Virus record (IMG/VR): IMGVR_UViG_3300020472_001862 | Span: 1 to 64,000 of that record | Source of the DNA: a virus | Strand: one strand, 5' to 3' | DNA: 64,000 bases | Shown: positions 31,936-40,299 of the stretch, one piece after another | Layout: every line of letters starts with the position of its first letter | How positions within the stretch are numbered: the first letter of the stretch is position 1 | Notes under the pieces: model-generated | Seen by the model: only the letters and a program-made list of their open reading frames with translations | What the model was told of the DNA's origin: nothing | Database searches by the model: none | Made by a program: the position numbers and the translations under genes

Positions 31936-32877
31936 ATGTCGTTTAATACACTTTCAGACCTCAGAAAACAAAGAGGCAACTTCGACAACTTAATGAAGGA
32001 AGTCGAAAAAATCTCAAACCCTAAATCAAATTTTAAGAAAGGCGATGACAGGGAATGGAAACCCACAGTAGATAAAGCAGGTAACGGATACGCAGTTATT
32101 CGATTCTTACCTTTGTCTCAAGGTGCTACAGATACTGGTGTACCCTGGGTTAGAATTTTCAATCATGGCTTTCAAGGCCCTGGTGGGAAATGGTATATTG
32201 AGAATTCTCTCACAACTCTTAACAAGCAAGATCCAGTTTCAGAACTTAATACTGAACTATGGAATTCTGGTGTAGAGGCAAACAAAGAGATTGCTCGTAA
32301 ACAAAAAAGACGCCTAAATTATTGGGCTAATATTTTGGTAGTGGAAGATCCATCTAATCCTGAGAGTGAAGGCAAAGTCTTCATTTACAAGTTTGGTAAA
32401 AAGATCTTTGACAAAATCCAAGATGTTTTGAAACCAGAGTTTCAAGATGAGAAACCAGTTAACCCTTTCGACTTTTGGGAAGGTGCTAACTTTAAACTAA
32501 AAATTCGACAAGTAGAAGGCTATCGTAATTATGATAAAAGTGAATTTGATTCGCCTTCTTCTATTGCAGAAGATGATGCTAAAATTGAAGCAATATGGAA
32601 TACACAATATGACTTAGGTACTCTTGTGTCTCCAGATCAATTTAAATCTTATGATGAGTTGAAGTCTAAACTAGACATGGTTCTAGGAACAAAGACTGTC
32701 CCTACAGCAGAGTCCATTTCAGCACAAACTAATGATGCTGAGGATGATCACTTTGTACAAAAGGCAACCTCTGTAGAAGCTTCAGCTCCTGCACCAGTAT
32801 CCACTCCTGAACCAGCAATTGCTGATGATGAAGATGATACTTTAAGTTACTTTAAACAGCTTGCTGATGAAAAGTAA
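31936..32877 (+). CDS. 32: gp32-like single-stranded DNA-binding protein
   Basis: The N-terminal basic segment, a central domain with VIRFLPLS, WVRIFNHGF and NYWANILVVEDP (OB-fold strands rich in aromatics) and a Ser/Ala/Pro linker ending in an acidic tail (ADDEDDTLSYFKQLADE) reproduce the three-part plan of T4 gp32 (301 residues in T4, 313 here). gp32 coats single-stranded DNA at forks, and its acidic tail recruits the replication and recombination proteins. The T4 zinc-binding Cys residues are not evident; marine T4-like versions often lack them. It is followed by a clear terminator and preceded by a structured leader and a gp59-like gene. Confidence 0.9.
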   Translation: MSFNTLSDLRKQRGNFDNLMKEVEKISNPKSNFKKGDDREWKPTVDKAGNGYAVIRFLPLSQGATDTGVPWVRIFNHGFQGPGGKWYIENSLTTLNKQDPVSELNTELWNSGVEANKEIARKQKRRLNYWANILVVEDPSNPESEGKVFIYKFGKKIFDKIQDVLKPEFQDEKPVNPFDFWEGANFKLKIRQVEGYRNYDKSEFDSPSSIAEDDAKIEAIWNTQYDLGTLVSPDQFKSYDELKSKLDMVLGTKTVPTAESISAQTNDAEDDHFVQKATSVEASAPAPVSTPEPAIADDEDDTLSYFKQLADEK

Positions 32878-32896
32878 ATAAAACCTAGAGTTTTGG

Positions 32897-32921
32897 GGGC
32901 TCCTAACGGAGCCTTCTTTTT
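32897..32921 (+). terminator. Rho-independent terminator after gp32
   Basis: GGCTCC (32898-32903) pairs with GGAGCC (32908-32913) around TAAC, followed by TTCTTTTT. It isolates gp32 from the desaturase gene. Confidence 0.85.
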
Positions 32922-32938
32922 GACTAATAAATAGTATT

Positions 32939-33655
32939 ATGAAGTACACAACCAAGACAGCAATTAAATTAGCTATATTGTTTTCAGTAGCAATAGGTGG
33001 GTTAGCATATTGGTTCATACAAGGTGCAACAATATGGCAATTTATTTTTGCCTTTATAATGTTGTCATTAGTTTCTCGAATAGCAAATGCAGGTTATCAT
33101 AGGTGGTTAACACATAATCAATTTCAACCTACATGGTTGGGTAAAAATATAATGTTGTATTTTATGGTTCTTACAGGCGAGGCACCACCTGGACATTATG
33201 TAATAGCACATTTAAATCATCACAAGTATACAGACGAAGAAGGCGATCCTCATGGTCCTAAACAAATAGGATTTTGGAATCTTACATTAGGAAGATATGG
33301 AGAAACAAAACCTGTATTCATGCGAAACTATGCTAGAAATAAAGACGCACAATGGGTAACAGAACATTATTGGAGTTTATATCTTGCTAATTGGATATTA
33401 TTTGCATTAATAAATCCTTATTTAAATGTATGGTTAGCATGTATGTTTTGTTGGAGTTGGCTACAGATGATTAATTTAAATTGGCGAGGACATGGTGGCA
33501 CAAAAGGAACACCTACAAACTTAGGTAGAATATCTAATTTGTTTATGGGCGGAGAAGACTATCACAAAAATCACCATGAGAATCCAGGCAAACTTGTTAT
33601 GGGCAAATGGGACACAACAGGAAAATATTTAGTTCCTTGGTTATTAGCAAAATGA
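32939..33655 (+). CDS. Second membrane fatty acid desaturase
   Basis: Histidine boxes HRWLTH (about residues 54-59), HLNHH (about 90-94) and HKNHH (about 204-208) with four hydrophobic segments define a membrane di-iron acyl desaturase. It differs strongly from the enzyme at 9639, so the two are not recent duplicates, and it may act at a different position or on a different lipid. A TAATAAATA element close to the late octamer lies 5 bases before the ATG, with no ribosome site, suggesting a leaderless late message. The next gene, a 2OG oxygenase, overlaps its stop codon by four bases. Confidence 0.9.
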   Translation: MKYTTKTAIKLAILFSVAIGGLAYWFIQGATIWQFIFAFIMLSLVSRIANAGYHRWLTHNQFQPTWLGKNIMLYFMVLTGEAPPGHYVIAHLNHHKYTDEEGDPHGPKQIGFWNLTLGRYGETKPVFMRNYARNKDAQWVTEHYWSLYLANWILFALINPYLNVWLACMFCWSWLQMINLNWRGHGGTKGTPTNLGRISNLFMGGEDYHKNHHENPGKLVMGKWDTTGKYLVPWLLAK

Positions 33656-34362
33656 AAAATATATTAGGGTTGCCATTATATCATGTAAGTAATGTAGGCA
33701 TGGATCTTATTCCTGACTTACAAGATTCTATAGAAAAACTACAAACAGAAAAACAACATTGGGATAGACAGAAGAGTAAACTTTCTATATACACAGAAGA
33801 GGGTGAGCATAAATTTAAATTAAAAATAGATCCTATGGAAGGCGTAAAGGGCTGGGAAGAATTACGGAAAAGAATAAAGGACCATGTAATGAATTATTAC
33901 TATTTTACACAGCCCATAGATGATGATTTCCAAGAAGGTCCTGATTCCAAATTAAGAGATTCGTTAAAAAACTTTTGGCACAATTATGCTTGGTATACTT
34001 ATTTTGATGAAACAGATTCTTATGGTTGGCATGCACACACGCAATACTATCTAATTGTTACTTATTATGTAAGAGCAGACGAAGAGCATGCTCCCATACA
34101 ATTTAAGTCCCCCGTATCTGACATGTACACATCTTGGACATTAGGAACAAAGAAAGCAGAACTAAAAGAAACAATACAACCTAAGACAGGAGATATAATG
34201 ATATGGCCTGCTTGGTTAGAACATCAAGTTCCTTCAATACAAGAAAAAATACTAGATCATAGCACTATTGAAGAAAACTATAAATATACAAACAAGAGGA
34301 TTAGCATAACAAATTGTTTCGTTAAACCTCATCAACAATTTTTACATACACAAAGGAAGTAA
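33652..34362 (+). CDS. 2OG-Fe(II) oxygenase-like protein, cyanophage type
   Basis: The ATG at 33652 is used because it overlaps the desaturase stop codon (ATGA); the longer frame would run into that gene. The segment YGWHAHTQYYLIVTYYV, then GDIMIWPAWLEHQVPS and a final RISITNCFV are typical of the phage-borne 2OG oxygenases found throughout T4-like cyanophages (two His near H127/H129, distal H191, R216 for 2-oxoglutarate). The substrate in phages is unknown. At 236 residues it is of usual length. It is coupled to a desaturase, another O2-dependent non-haem iron enzyme. Confidence 0.75.
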   Translation: MKNILGLPLYHVSNVGMDLIPDLQDSIEKLQTEKQHWDRQKSKLSIYTEEGEHKFKLKIDPMEGVKGWEELRKRIKDHVMNYYYFTQPIDDDFQEGPDSKLRDSLKNFWHNYAWYTYFDETDSYGWHAHTQYYLIVTYYVRADEEHAPIQFKSPVSDMYTSWTLGTKKAELKETIQPKTGDIMIWPAWLEHQVPSIQEKILDHSTIEENYKYTNKRISITNCFVKPHQQFLHTQRK

Positions 34363-34364
34363 TT

Positions 34365-34808
34365 ATGAACAGGACTAATGTCTATGAACAACTAAAAATA
34401 GACGAGGGAGTAGTATATGAAATTTACAAAGACCACTTGGGCTACCCGACATTTGGAGTCGGACACTTGGTTAAAGCATCCGATCCTGAGCAAGGACAAG
34501 AAGTCGGAACGCCTATTTCAGAAGAGAGAGTTAAAGCTTGTTTCGAGAAAGACTTGGATATCTCAATAGACGAATGTAAGGCACTATTTAAAGATAATTG
34601 GGAAAGTTATCCTGGCGAACTACAAGAGGTTCTTGTTAATATGATGTTTAATTTAGGACGACCTAGACTAGGAAAGTTTAAAAAGTTTATTGGTGCTATC
34701 AACGAAAGTGATTGGGATAAAGCAGCTATTGAAATGATGGACAGTCGTTGGGCTGTACAAGTAGGACCTAGAGCTAATAGACTCCGTGATAGAGTTCAAT
34801 CGCTTTAA
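34365..34808 (+). CDS. e: T4-type lysozyme (endolysin)
   Basis: The active-site residues of T4 lysozyme are all in place: E14 (for T4 E11), D23 (D20) and T29 (T26), within LKIDEGVVYEIYKDHLGYPTFGVGH. The C-terminal helical domain (LVNMMFNLGRPRLGKFKKF ... SRWAVQVGPRANRL) also matches. It hydrolyses peptidoglycan between MurNAc and GlcNAc. No signal peptide is present, so it needs a holin or acts within a virion. In T4 a homologous domain is fused inside gp5; here gp5 lacks it, so this free enzyme may serve lysis or tail entry. Its stop overlaps the convergent tape-measure gene by 4 bases. Confidence 0.9.
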   Translation: MNRTNVYEQLKIDEGVVYEIYKDHLGYPTFGVGHLVKASDPEQGQEVGTPISEERVKACFEKDLDISIDECKALFKDNWESYPGELQEVLVNMMFNLGRPRLGKFKKFIGAINESDWDKAAIEMMDSRWAVQVGPRANRLRDRVQSL

Positions 34809-37800
34809 GTAAATCTTCGGTCCATTGCTCTGTGAATGGTACTATCATTGTTTCTAATTCCTGGGCTACCCATAACACCTATAAGTTTATCATCTGATTT
34901 GCCACTTGCTGGTGCACTAGTAGAGTTATTGTTTACTACAACTGGTTGGGGTTGAGCACTGGCCATATCGGCAGCTTCACCACTTAATCGTCCCATGTTT
35001 TCAACTGCTAATGCTGTTTTGTTACCTTCAGCATTAATACCTGCCTCATTCATTGATGCCTGATCTAATGTTCCTGATTCTAGTTTTTGTACCATCTCAG
35101 CTTTAGCATTTCTTTTCTCTTCTAAAGTATCCTTAACTAGTTGCATATCTTCACCTGTTAAATCATCATCTTTTATGATAGCCTTAAGTTGACTTATAGA
35201 TGCGTCTTTAAGTTTTTCTTTATCTATTGTAGACTCACCAAATAATTTTTCGTCATACAAGCCACTTTCTTTAGCTTGATCCATACCTGCTTCTAAGTCT
35301 GTGGTTGTAGTAGCATCTGTAATTGCATTCTTTATCATTCCAAAAGGACTAGCATCAAATGCTTTACCAAAGAATCCTCTATCGTCTACACCCGCTTCCT
35401 TAATGTTAGCTTGTTCGTCATTAATAACATCATCTAAATTTTCACCCTGTGCAACTCTCTTTTCTATTCTAGCTGCTAGTTCTGGATCTTTTTCTTTAAG
35501 TGCTTCTAATGTTTGAGCGCCTGTCTTACCATATATACCTTTAGAAATAGTATCTGCATCTGCGAGTCCTAATGTTAGTGCTGATAAAGCTCCACCTGCT
35601 GCACTGGCAGCTTTCATACCGCCTGTTGCGTCTTTACCCTCTACACCAAACTCATCTGTTTTTCCAAACTGATTAAATGCTCCATAAGCAGCTGTACCTA
35701 CAGCAGCTATTCCTGCTAGTGGACCGGCAAACCTTGCTGCTCCTTTTAATAGTCCGCCTGCTTTACCTGCCAGCCTACCTAACTTGCCTAACTTACCGCC
35801 TCTCTTTTTACCACCTCTCTTACCGCCTCTTTTACCGCCTTTTTTCTTACCGCGATTCATAATCATATCCATCATGCCACCACCACTATCTTCTCCACCG
35901 CCACCGCCTAGGCCACCGGCTTCAATGTTTTGTAGTGACTCTAACATCTGTTCTAGTGTGTCTAATTGTCTTTCTGCAAATGACTCTGTGTCTTGTCCTG
36001 TTCTTTCATCTTTGCCTTTGATAGCGTCTGCAAGTTCATCAAATTTTTCTTCTAAGTGCGTATCATGTGTAAAGATAGATCCTTCTGTTGTAGCTTCTTT
36101 TGTTAAAGTAGCAATGTCTTCTGCTGTAGCTTCTGTGTTCTCTGCTGTAGCTTCTAGATCAGCTATGTTTTCTTCTGAGGCTTTTCGTACAGATCCGTCT
36201 CGGTTTTCTTCTGGAATATTTTTATCTCTCCATTCATCTTTCTTACTAGGATCAAATATAGGCTGTCCAGTCTTTGAATCAACATTTCCAGGTTGATTTA
36301 ATATGCCAAGACCTGTATCACTACTCATCATTCTAGCTTGAGCTTCACCTTGACTCTCTACTTCTAAATCTCTTTGTGCTGCCTCTTTAAACTGAAGATC
36401 TCCTTGAAGGCTTTCAAAGTTAGAAAGTTTACCTGTGTTAGCATCTCCAAAAATACGAGAACTATCAAATACTTGACTCATGGCATTCTTAGATAAATTC
36501 ATTCTACCTATTGTTTGGTTTAGAGTTCTATTGAATACTCCTCCACCTATTGCTTTTGCTTTGGCAAATCCTGTTTTACCTTCAGCATCTTTGCCTATGT
36601 TACCTTTATCAAATATACCTTTAAAGCCTTTGCTATCCGGTGTACCAAATAATCTATCTTTTGATTCTTGTGCTTGAAGAGGATCTCCCTGATTAACTCC
36701 AAAGAAAGCTTTAGTTATGGATGAAACTTTTCCTTCTTTACCTGCAGATGCTTTGTTAACACCTTCCAAGTTTAACATTTTTGCTAAATCTTCTCCACCT
36801 GTAACTTTAAGTCTTTCTATATTCTTAGTTACCTGGCCTCTTAATTCGTTTTGTTTCTTAGGATCTTTATTTTCTTGCATTGCTCCCAATGCTTTTATGA
36901 CGTCTCCTAAGTCTGCCTTGGCATCCTCATTTGCATCTAATGCCTTTTGTACAGCAGCTGCGTTAGCTCCTATATTTTTATTTAATTCTGCTGCTCCTTG
37001 TGAGCCTTGATTTTGTAATCTGTTTCTTGTTGTTCCTACAACACCCTGAGATATTCTTACATCTTCTGCCAATGCTTTAATAGGATCTGTAACTGCAAAT
37101 TTACCGGTATCTACATTTTGAAATTTAGCAGTACCTGTTGTCTTATAATCGCCTGCTCTTTTATAATTAGTTTGACCTACTCTTATTTGTTCGTCTTCTC
37201 TAAACACAAGATTCTGTGTTCTATCAAACATGTCTTGGTTAGGTGATAATTCCTGTCCAGATATTTTTCTTTTATTTAAACTCTTGCCTGTCGTTTTAAC
37301 ATCGCCGGAAAGAGAGCCTATATCCTTTACTCTACTTTCTCTTTTTAAAGCAGCCTGATCTCTTTCAAATTGTCTGGCATAGTCTTCATCGTCCATGCCA
37401 TAGCCTTTACGCTTTTTCTCTGTATCTAATTTCTCCCCTGTGCCTGCTGCACCTTCACCTTGGCCTACGGTTGTTTGTTCTGCAATCTTTCTATCTTTTG
37501 CAGATATTGTTTTCTTCTTTCTTTCCTTTTTAATCTTCTCATCTCTAGCATCTGCTACCTCGTCTTGACCGGCAAACAAATCTCCTTGTGCGCTTTCTTT
37601 TTTCTTTCGTTTTTCAGTAGACTCTTTTGTATTCTTAGCTGCTTGATCTAGGTCTTTTTCTGCTTGTGTTTTTTGACTATCCGGTTTATTAGGTCCAGGA
37701 CCAGGCTTGCCACCCAATCCAGCTCCGCCAATTCCACCTTGTTTACTAATAAGAGCTAAAGTTTTTTCAATTCTATTCAACCCTTCTAGAGTCATTTTGT

Positions 37801-38131
37801 TTTGTTCTAGAATAATTTCTCTGGCTGCTTTACCGCCCTTATCTCTTTTTAATTGGCTAGCTTTTTCTTCCTTTAGTTCTGCTAGATTCTTATCTGCTGT
37901 TTCTTGCGCCTTCTTATTTGACGCCATTTCTTTTATCTTACCTGCAATATCAACAGCTAACTGTATTTTATTAAGTTTATCGTTACCTTGTGCGATACCC
38001 TTAAGGACCGTGGTTTCTTCTTTTATGGCAGCTTCAAGATTTTTAAGCTCATCTGATGAAGCCATATCTTTACCAGCATCACCAACTGCTTTAACCTCAT
38101 CTATTAAACCTTTTAACTTCTTGTCATCCAT
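34805..38131 (-). CDS. Tail tape-measure-like protein, 1108 aa
   Basis: A very long protein dominated by charged, coiled-coil-like sequence, with Gly/Lys-rich linkers (GGKRGGKRGGKKRGG near 790) and one Gly/Ala-rich hydrophobic segment (AARFAGPLAGIAAVGTAAYGAF, about 815-840), the usual hallmarks of tape-measure proteins. It follows gp26 and a gp51-like gene on the same strand, the position held by the hub and tape-measure genes (T4 gene 29 order). In such proteins the length sets the tail length and the hydrophobic segment is thought to enter the host membrane at injection. The T4 equivalent has 590 residues, so homology is uncertain and the call rests on position and character. Confidence 0.65.
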   Translation of the reverse strand: MDDKKLKGLIDEVKAVGDAGKDMASSDELKNLEAAIKEETTVLKGIAQGNDKLNKIQLAVDIAGKIKEMASNKKAQETADKNLAELKEEKASQLKRDKGGKAAREIILEQNKMTLEGLNRIEKTLALISKQGGIGGAGLGGKPGPGPNKPDSQKTQAEKDLDQAAKNTKESTEKRKKKESAQGDLFAGQDEVADARDEKIKKERKKKTISAKDRKIAEQTTVGQGEGAAGTGEKLDTEKKRKGYGMDDEDYARQFERDQAALKRESRVKDIGSLSGDVKTTGKSLNKRKISGQELSPNQDMFDRTQNLVFREDEQIRVGQTNYKRAGDYKTTGTAKFQNVDTGKFAVTDPIKALAEDVRISQGVVGTTRNRLQNQGSQGAAELNKNIGANAAAVQKALDANEDAKADLGDVIKALGAMQENKDPKKQNELRGQVTKNIERLKVTGGEDLAKMLNLEGVNKASAGKEGKVSSITKAFFGVNQGDPLQAQESKDRLFGTPDSKGFKGIFDKGNIGKDAEGKTGFAKAKAIGGGVFNRTLNQTIGRMNLSKNAMSQVFDSSRIFGDANTGKLSNFESLQGDLQFKEAAQRDLEVESQGEAQARMMSSDTGLGILNQPGNVDSKTGQPIFDPSKKDEWRDKNIPEENRDGSVRKASEENIADLEATAENTEATAEDIATLTKEATTEGSIFTHDTHLEEKFDELADAIKGKDERTGQDTESFAERQLDTLEQMLESLQNIEAGGLGGGGGEDSGGGMMDMIMNRGKKKGGKRGGKRGGKKRGGKLGKLGRLAGKAGGLLKGAARFAGPLAGIAAVGTAAYGAFNQFGKTDEFGVEGKDATGGMKAASAAGGALSALTLGLADADTISKGIYGKTGAQTLEALKEKDPELAARIEKRVAQGENLDDVINDEQANIKEAGVDDRGFFGKAFDASPFGMIKNAITDATTTTDLEAGMDQAKESGLYDEKLFGESTIDKEKLKDASISQLKAIIKDDDLTGEDMQLVKDTLEEKRNAKAEMVQKLESGTLDQASMNEAGINAEGNKTALAVENMGRLSGEAADMASAQPQPVVVNNNSTSAPASGKSDDKLIGVMGSPGIRNNDSTIHRAMDRRFT

Positions 38132-38136
38132 TTATT

Positions 38137-38280
38137 TTACCAACCTTTATTTCTTTGAGCCTTTTCTTTAGCCTTTTCGGCTTTGTTTTTTAAATGTACT
38201 ATAAGCATTCCTACATACACTTCCCTTTCCCAGGGCATCATATTTTCTAATTCTGTTAGACTATAATGATGTTCCTGCAT
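38137..38280 (-). CDS. 51: gp51-like small hub assembly protein; also the distal part of a -1 frameshift product
   Basis: From the ATG at 38280 the frame encodes 47 residues (MQEHHYSLTELENMMPWERE ... KNKGW), resembling the tiny proteins downstream of gene 26 in marine T4-like phages. The same frame is open further upstream to 38337, where it meets a slippery heptamer at the end of gene 26. Ribosomes slipping back one base would add 66 residues to gp26, giving a 294-residue fusion. Whether the free 47-residue form is also made is uncertain, since no strong ribosome site precedes its ATG. By position it acts in baseplate-hub or tail assembly, as T4 gp51 does. Confidence 0.6.
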   Translation of the reverse strand: MQEHHYSLTELENMMPWEREVYVGMLIVHLKNKAEKAKEKAQRNKGW

Positions 38281-38314
38281 TAACAAAAAATTAGTCCTGT
38301 AATAATTATCAAGA

Positions 38315-38343
38315 CTTTCCTGAGAAAGGCTTAGGCGAAAAAA
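38315..38343 (-). other. Programmed -1 ribosomal frameshift site (slippery heptamer plus hairpin)
   Basis: On the minus strand, gene 26 ends CA-T_TTT_TTC-GCC-TAA. T_TTT_TTC (38343-38337) is a canonical X-XXY-YYZ heptamer in frame, two codons before the stop. After an 8-base spacer a hairpin follows: CTTTC-TCAG-GAAAG (38328-38315). The -1 frame then stays open for 66 codons to 38137. Confidence 0.72.
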
Positions 38344-39020
38344 TGTTCGTATCCATTAATGTTAACTGCTTGGTCTTCACCACAATGTGGACACTCATAT
38401 TCAATCAACTTCTGTAATACAGGCATTGATCTAATAAACTCTCTCATTTTTTCAAACACATCAATAGGAAGATCATTAATAAATTCATCAACTTCCTCTC
38501 TTTTAACATCTTCAATAAATTGTTCCTCTTCTTCAGTAACAATAGATTCTATACAATGTATAATAGTATCGATGTCTGTTTGCCCTTCTTCCTGTGTAAC
38601 TTTCACTGCACTCGGAAATTTCATTTTTATCATAAATTCATCATTAACTTTTATTTCTCTATCTGCGACTCCACTAAGATCGCCTACACCCATCTCATTT
38701 AGATCTAAAGTATAGTTTATAGTGCCTTGGCAATTACCACATACAAGATTAAAATCCTGACTCTCACCAACTGAGGCCATTCTTATTTTTACAAACAAGT
38801 CTTGTAATTGAAACATTGGCATATTCTCGACATTTAATTTCTCGAATGTGCAATTGTCTACAACTTGAGCACAAGCCTGTACCATCTCTTTGTAGTCATC
38901 ACCTTCACTCGCTAGCATTAGAATCTTTTCTTCCTTAACTAGAAAGGGTCTGTATTTAACAGTCTCTCCAGATAACGCAAGAGTAGTATCATATACTGGC
39001 GTATCTATTTTAGGTAACAT
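38331..39020 (-). CDS. 26: Baseplate hub protein gp26-like
   Basis: A 229-residue acidic protein with two Cys pairs, CGNCQG at about 134-138 and CPHCGED at about 212-218, that could bind zinc, and a region (EEKILMLASEGDDYKEMV) typical of T4 gp26-type baseplate hub proteins and of their relatives, the tail assembly chaperones. GGAGAAATAAA precedes the ATG. It stands directly upstream of the gp51-like and tape-measure genes, as in T4 (26-51-...-29). Its end carries a slippery sequence, so part of the product is probably extended by frameshifting. Confidence 0.78.
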   Translation of the reverse strand: MLPKIDTPVYDTTLALSGETVKYRPFLVKEEKILMLASEGDDYKEMVQACAQVVDNCTFEKLNVENMPMFQLQDLFVKIRMASVGESQDFNLVCGNCQGTINYTLDLNEMGVGDLSGVADREIKVNDEFMIKMKFPSAVKVTQEEGQTDIDTIIHCIESIVTEEEEQFIEDVKREEVDEFINDLPIDVFEKMREFIRSMPVLQKLIEYECPHCGEDQAVNINGYEHFFA

Positions 39021-39042
39021 AATTTTATTTCTCCATTATTAA

Positions 39043-39675
39043 TTATTTGTCCCATTGGTTTGATATAGAAGATCTATTAGAAGGACTTGTTCCAAAAGAT
39101 TCTATACCATCTCCTTTCTTGGAATCACTAGATTCCCAATACGCTGCTGAGACAATTAGCGTATTTCTAATTGGCGCTACTGTACCACTAGACATAGGTA
39201 CTAAGTTTAAAACCTTTGGCATACATTCATACAAGCGCCATTTCTTTGTAATATTGTCTTGTAAATCTAAAGTAGCAATATCAACAGTACAAGTTACATC
39301 ATCTATATAACCTAGTTCTTGGCTATTAGTATCTGCACAAGCTGATATCCATTCTTCAAAAAATGATCTTAATTCCCAATCATTTGTTGTTAGAAATGTA
39401 AAGTTAATTTCGTTTCCTAAGAATCCTACTTTAGTGTTTCTAAAGAAAGTCCAAGGACCTATGTTAAATTCTTTGTTACTTAATATCATACCTGGGATTT
39501 GTACTTCTTCACAATACAACTGACCTGTTTTAATAGGATCTTTCCTATCACCTTTCCCTACATTTTTGTCTTTTATTTCCCCTAGATTAAAAGTAACCTC
39601 AAACCTATCTGCTCTAGCAAAGGTTCTTTTTTTAATATCTTCTATGTAATTATTAAGTTTATGATTTGCTGGCAT
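39043..39675 (-). CDS. Tail-tube-fold baseplate protein (gp54/gp19 family)
   Basis: The N-terminal FARADRFEVTFNLG, the CEEVQIPGMILS strand and a late NTLIVSAAYWES give the beta-rich layout of contractile-tail tube proteins. T4 has three such folds: gp19 (tube), gp48 and gp54 (tube initiation at the baseplate). Since this gene lies beside gp26 and the divergent gp48 gene rather than with sheath and portal genes, gp54 or a hub-associated tube protein is favoured over the main tube protein. At 210 residues it is shorter than T4 gp54 (320). It overlaps the neighbouring gene by one base. Confidence 0.6.
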   Translation of the reverse strand: MPANHKLNNYIEDIKKRTFARADRFEVTFNLGEIKDKNVGKGDRKDPIKTGQLYCEEVQIPGMILSNKEFNIGPWTFFRNTKVGFLGNEINFTFLTTNDWELRSFFEEWISACADTNSQELGYIDDVTCTVDIATLDLQDNITKKWRLYECMPKVLNLVPMSSGTVAPIRNTLIVSAAYWESSDSKKGDGIESFGTSPSNRSSISNQWDK

Positions 39676-40286
39676 TATACTTTCCCTACATTAATAGACT
39701 GACGTCTTTTTCTTTCTGGTTTTTCCATTGTTGTTCTATATACTGTTCTATCTGATGCACCAACAAAGTTTTGTACAGGTAAAAATATAGCTGCTTTCCA
39801 ATTTTTAGGATGTACTTCTATCATTTTGCCTGTTATGTTAACAGACAAATATTTTTTAACAGAGCCTCTTACTTCTGGAAATCTACTAAAGTTACTTAAA
39901 TAACTCCAATTAGCTTTTAATTCACTTTCATCTGTTAAGTTTCTATTTGAAGGCATTATCTTATCAATAAGATTTGCTCTTAGTGTAGGAGCTAAATAAT
40001 GTAGGTTAATACCACTAAATCCAGATGGCATTGGTTCTGTAATTATAACCAATGGAACAGTATCATAATATGGTAAGTCTGCTTTCCATTTAGGGTCATA
40101 AGAAAACATATACATTTTTCCTACTGCTAAAGTTCTTGCTTCTTTACCTAAATCTGTTTGGCTAGCCTCTTGAAAAGTATTAACTCCTCTAGCATATTCA
40201 CGAACAGCACGAACATACCATTGGACTGACTTGTCTTGGTGTCTATTGCCTGCCGCTTGCTGTATATCTTTGAATGGTGTAGCCAT
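39675..40286 (-). CDS. Virion protein, possibly DNA end protector gp2-like
   Basis: The centre reads KMYMFSYDPKWKADLPYYD...PLVIITEP...GFSGINLHYLAP, a motif I associate with a virion protein common in T4-like marine phages and often labelled gp2 (DNA end protector). In T4, gene 2 neighbours gene 4, and here too the gene lies next to gp4. The name is tentative. A late promoter (40299-40292, minus) ends 6 bases before the ATG and no ribosome site is present, so the message may be leaderless. The last base is shared with the tube-fold gene's start. Confidence 0.5.
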   Translation of the reverse strand: MATPFKDIQQAAGNRHQDKSVQWYVRAVREYARGVNTFQEASQTDLGKEARTLAVGKMYMFSYDPKWKADLPYYDTVPLVIITEPMPSGFSGINLHYLAPTLRANLIDKIMPSNRNLTDESELKANWSYLSNFSRFPEVRGSVKKYLSVNITGKMIEVHPKNWKAAIFLPVQNFVGASDRTVYRTTMEKPERKRRQSINVGKV

Positions 40287-40291
40287 GTAAG

Positions 40292-40299
40292 TATTTATA
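40292..40299 (-). promoter_or_regulatory. T4-type late promoter abutting the gp2-like gene
   Basis: TATAAATA on the minus strand, continuing CTTAC and then the ATG. T4 geometry places +1 at the A of the start codon. It lies in the 13-base gap between gp4 and this gene. Confidence 0.65.

Noticed and set aside
35784-36296. Plus-strand frame of 170 codons within the tape-measure gene, and its neighbours at 36480, 36717 and 37707
   Set aside because: Antisense shadows of a long gene on the minus strand; no promoter or ribosome site, and Pro/Ser-rich low-complexity translation.
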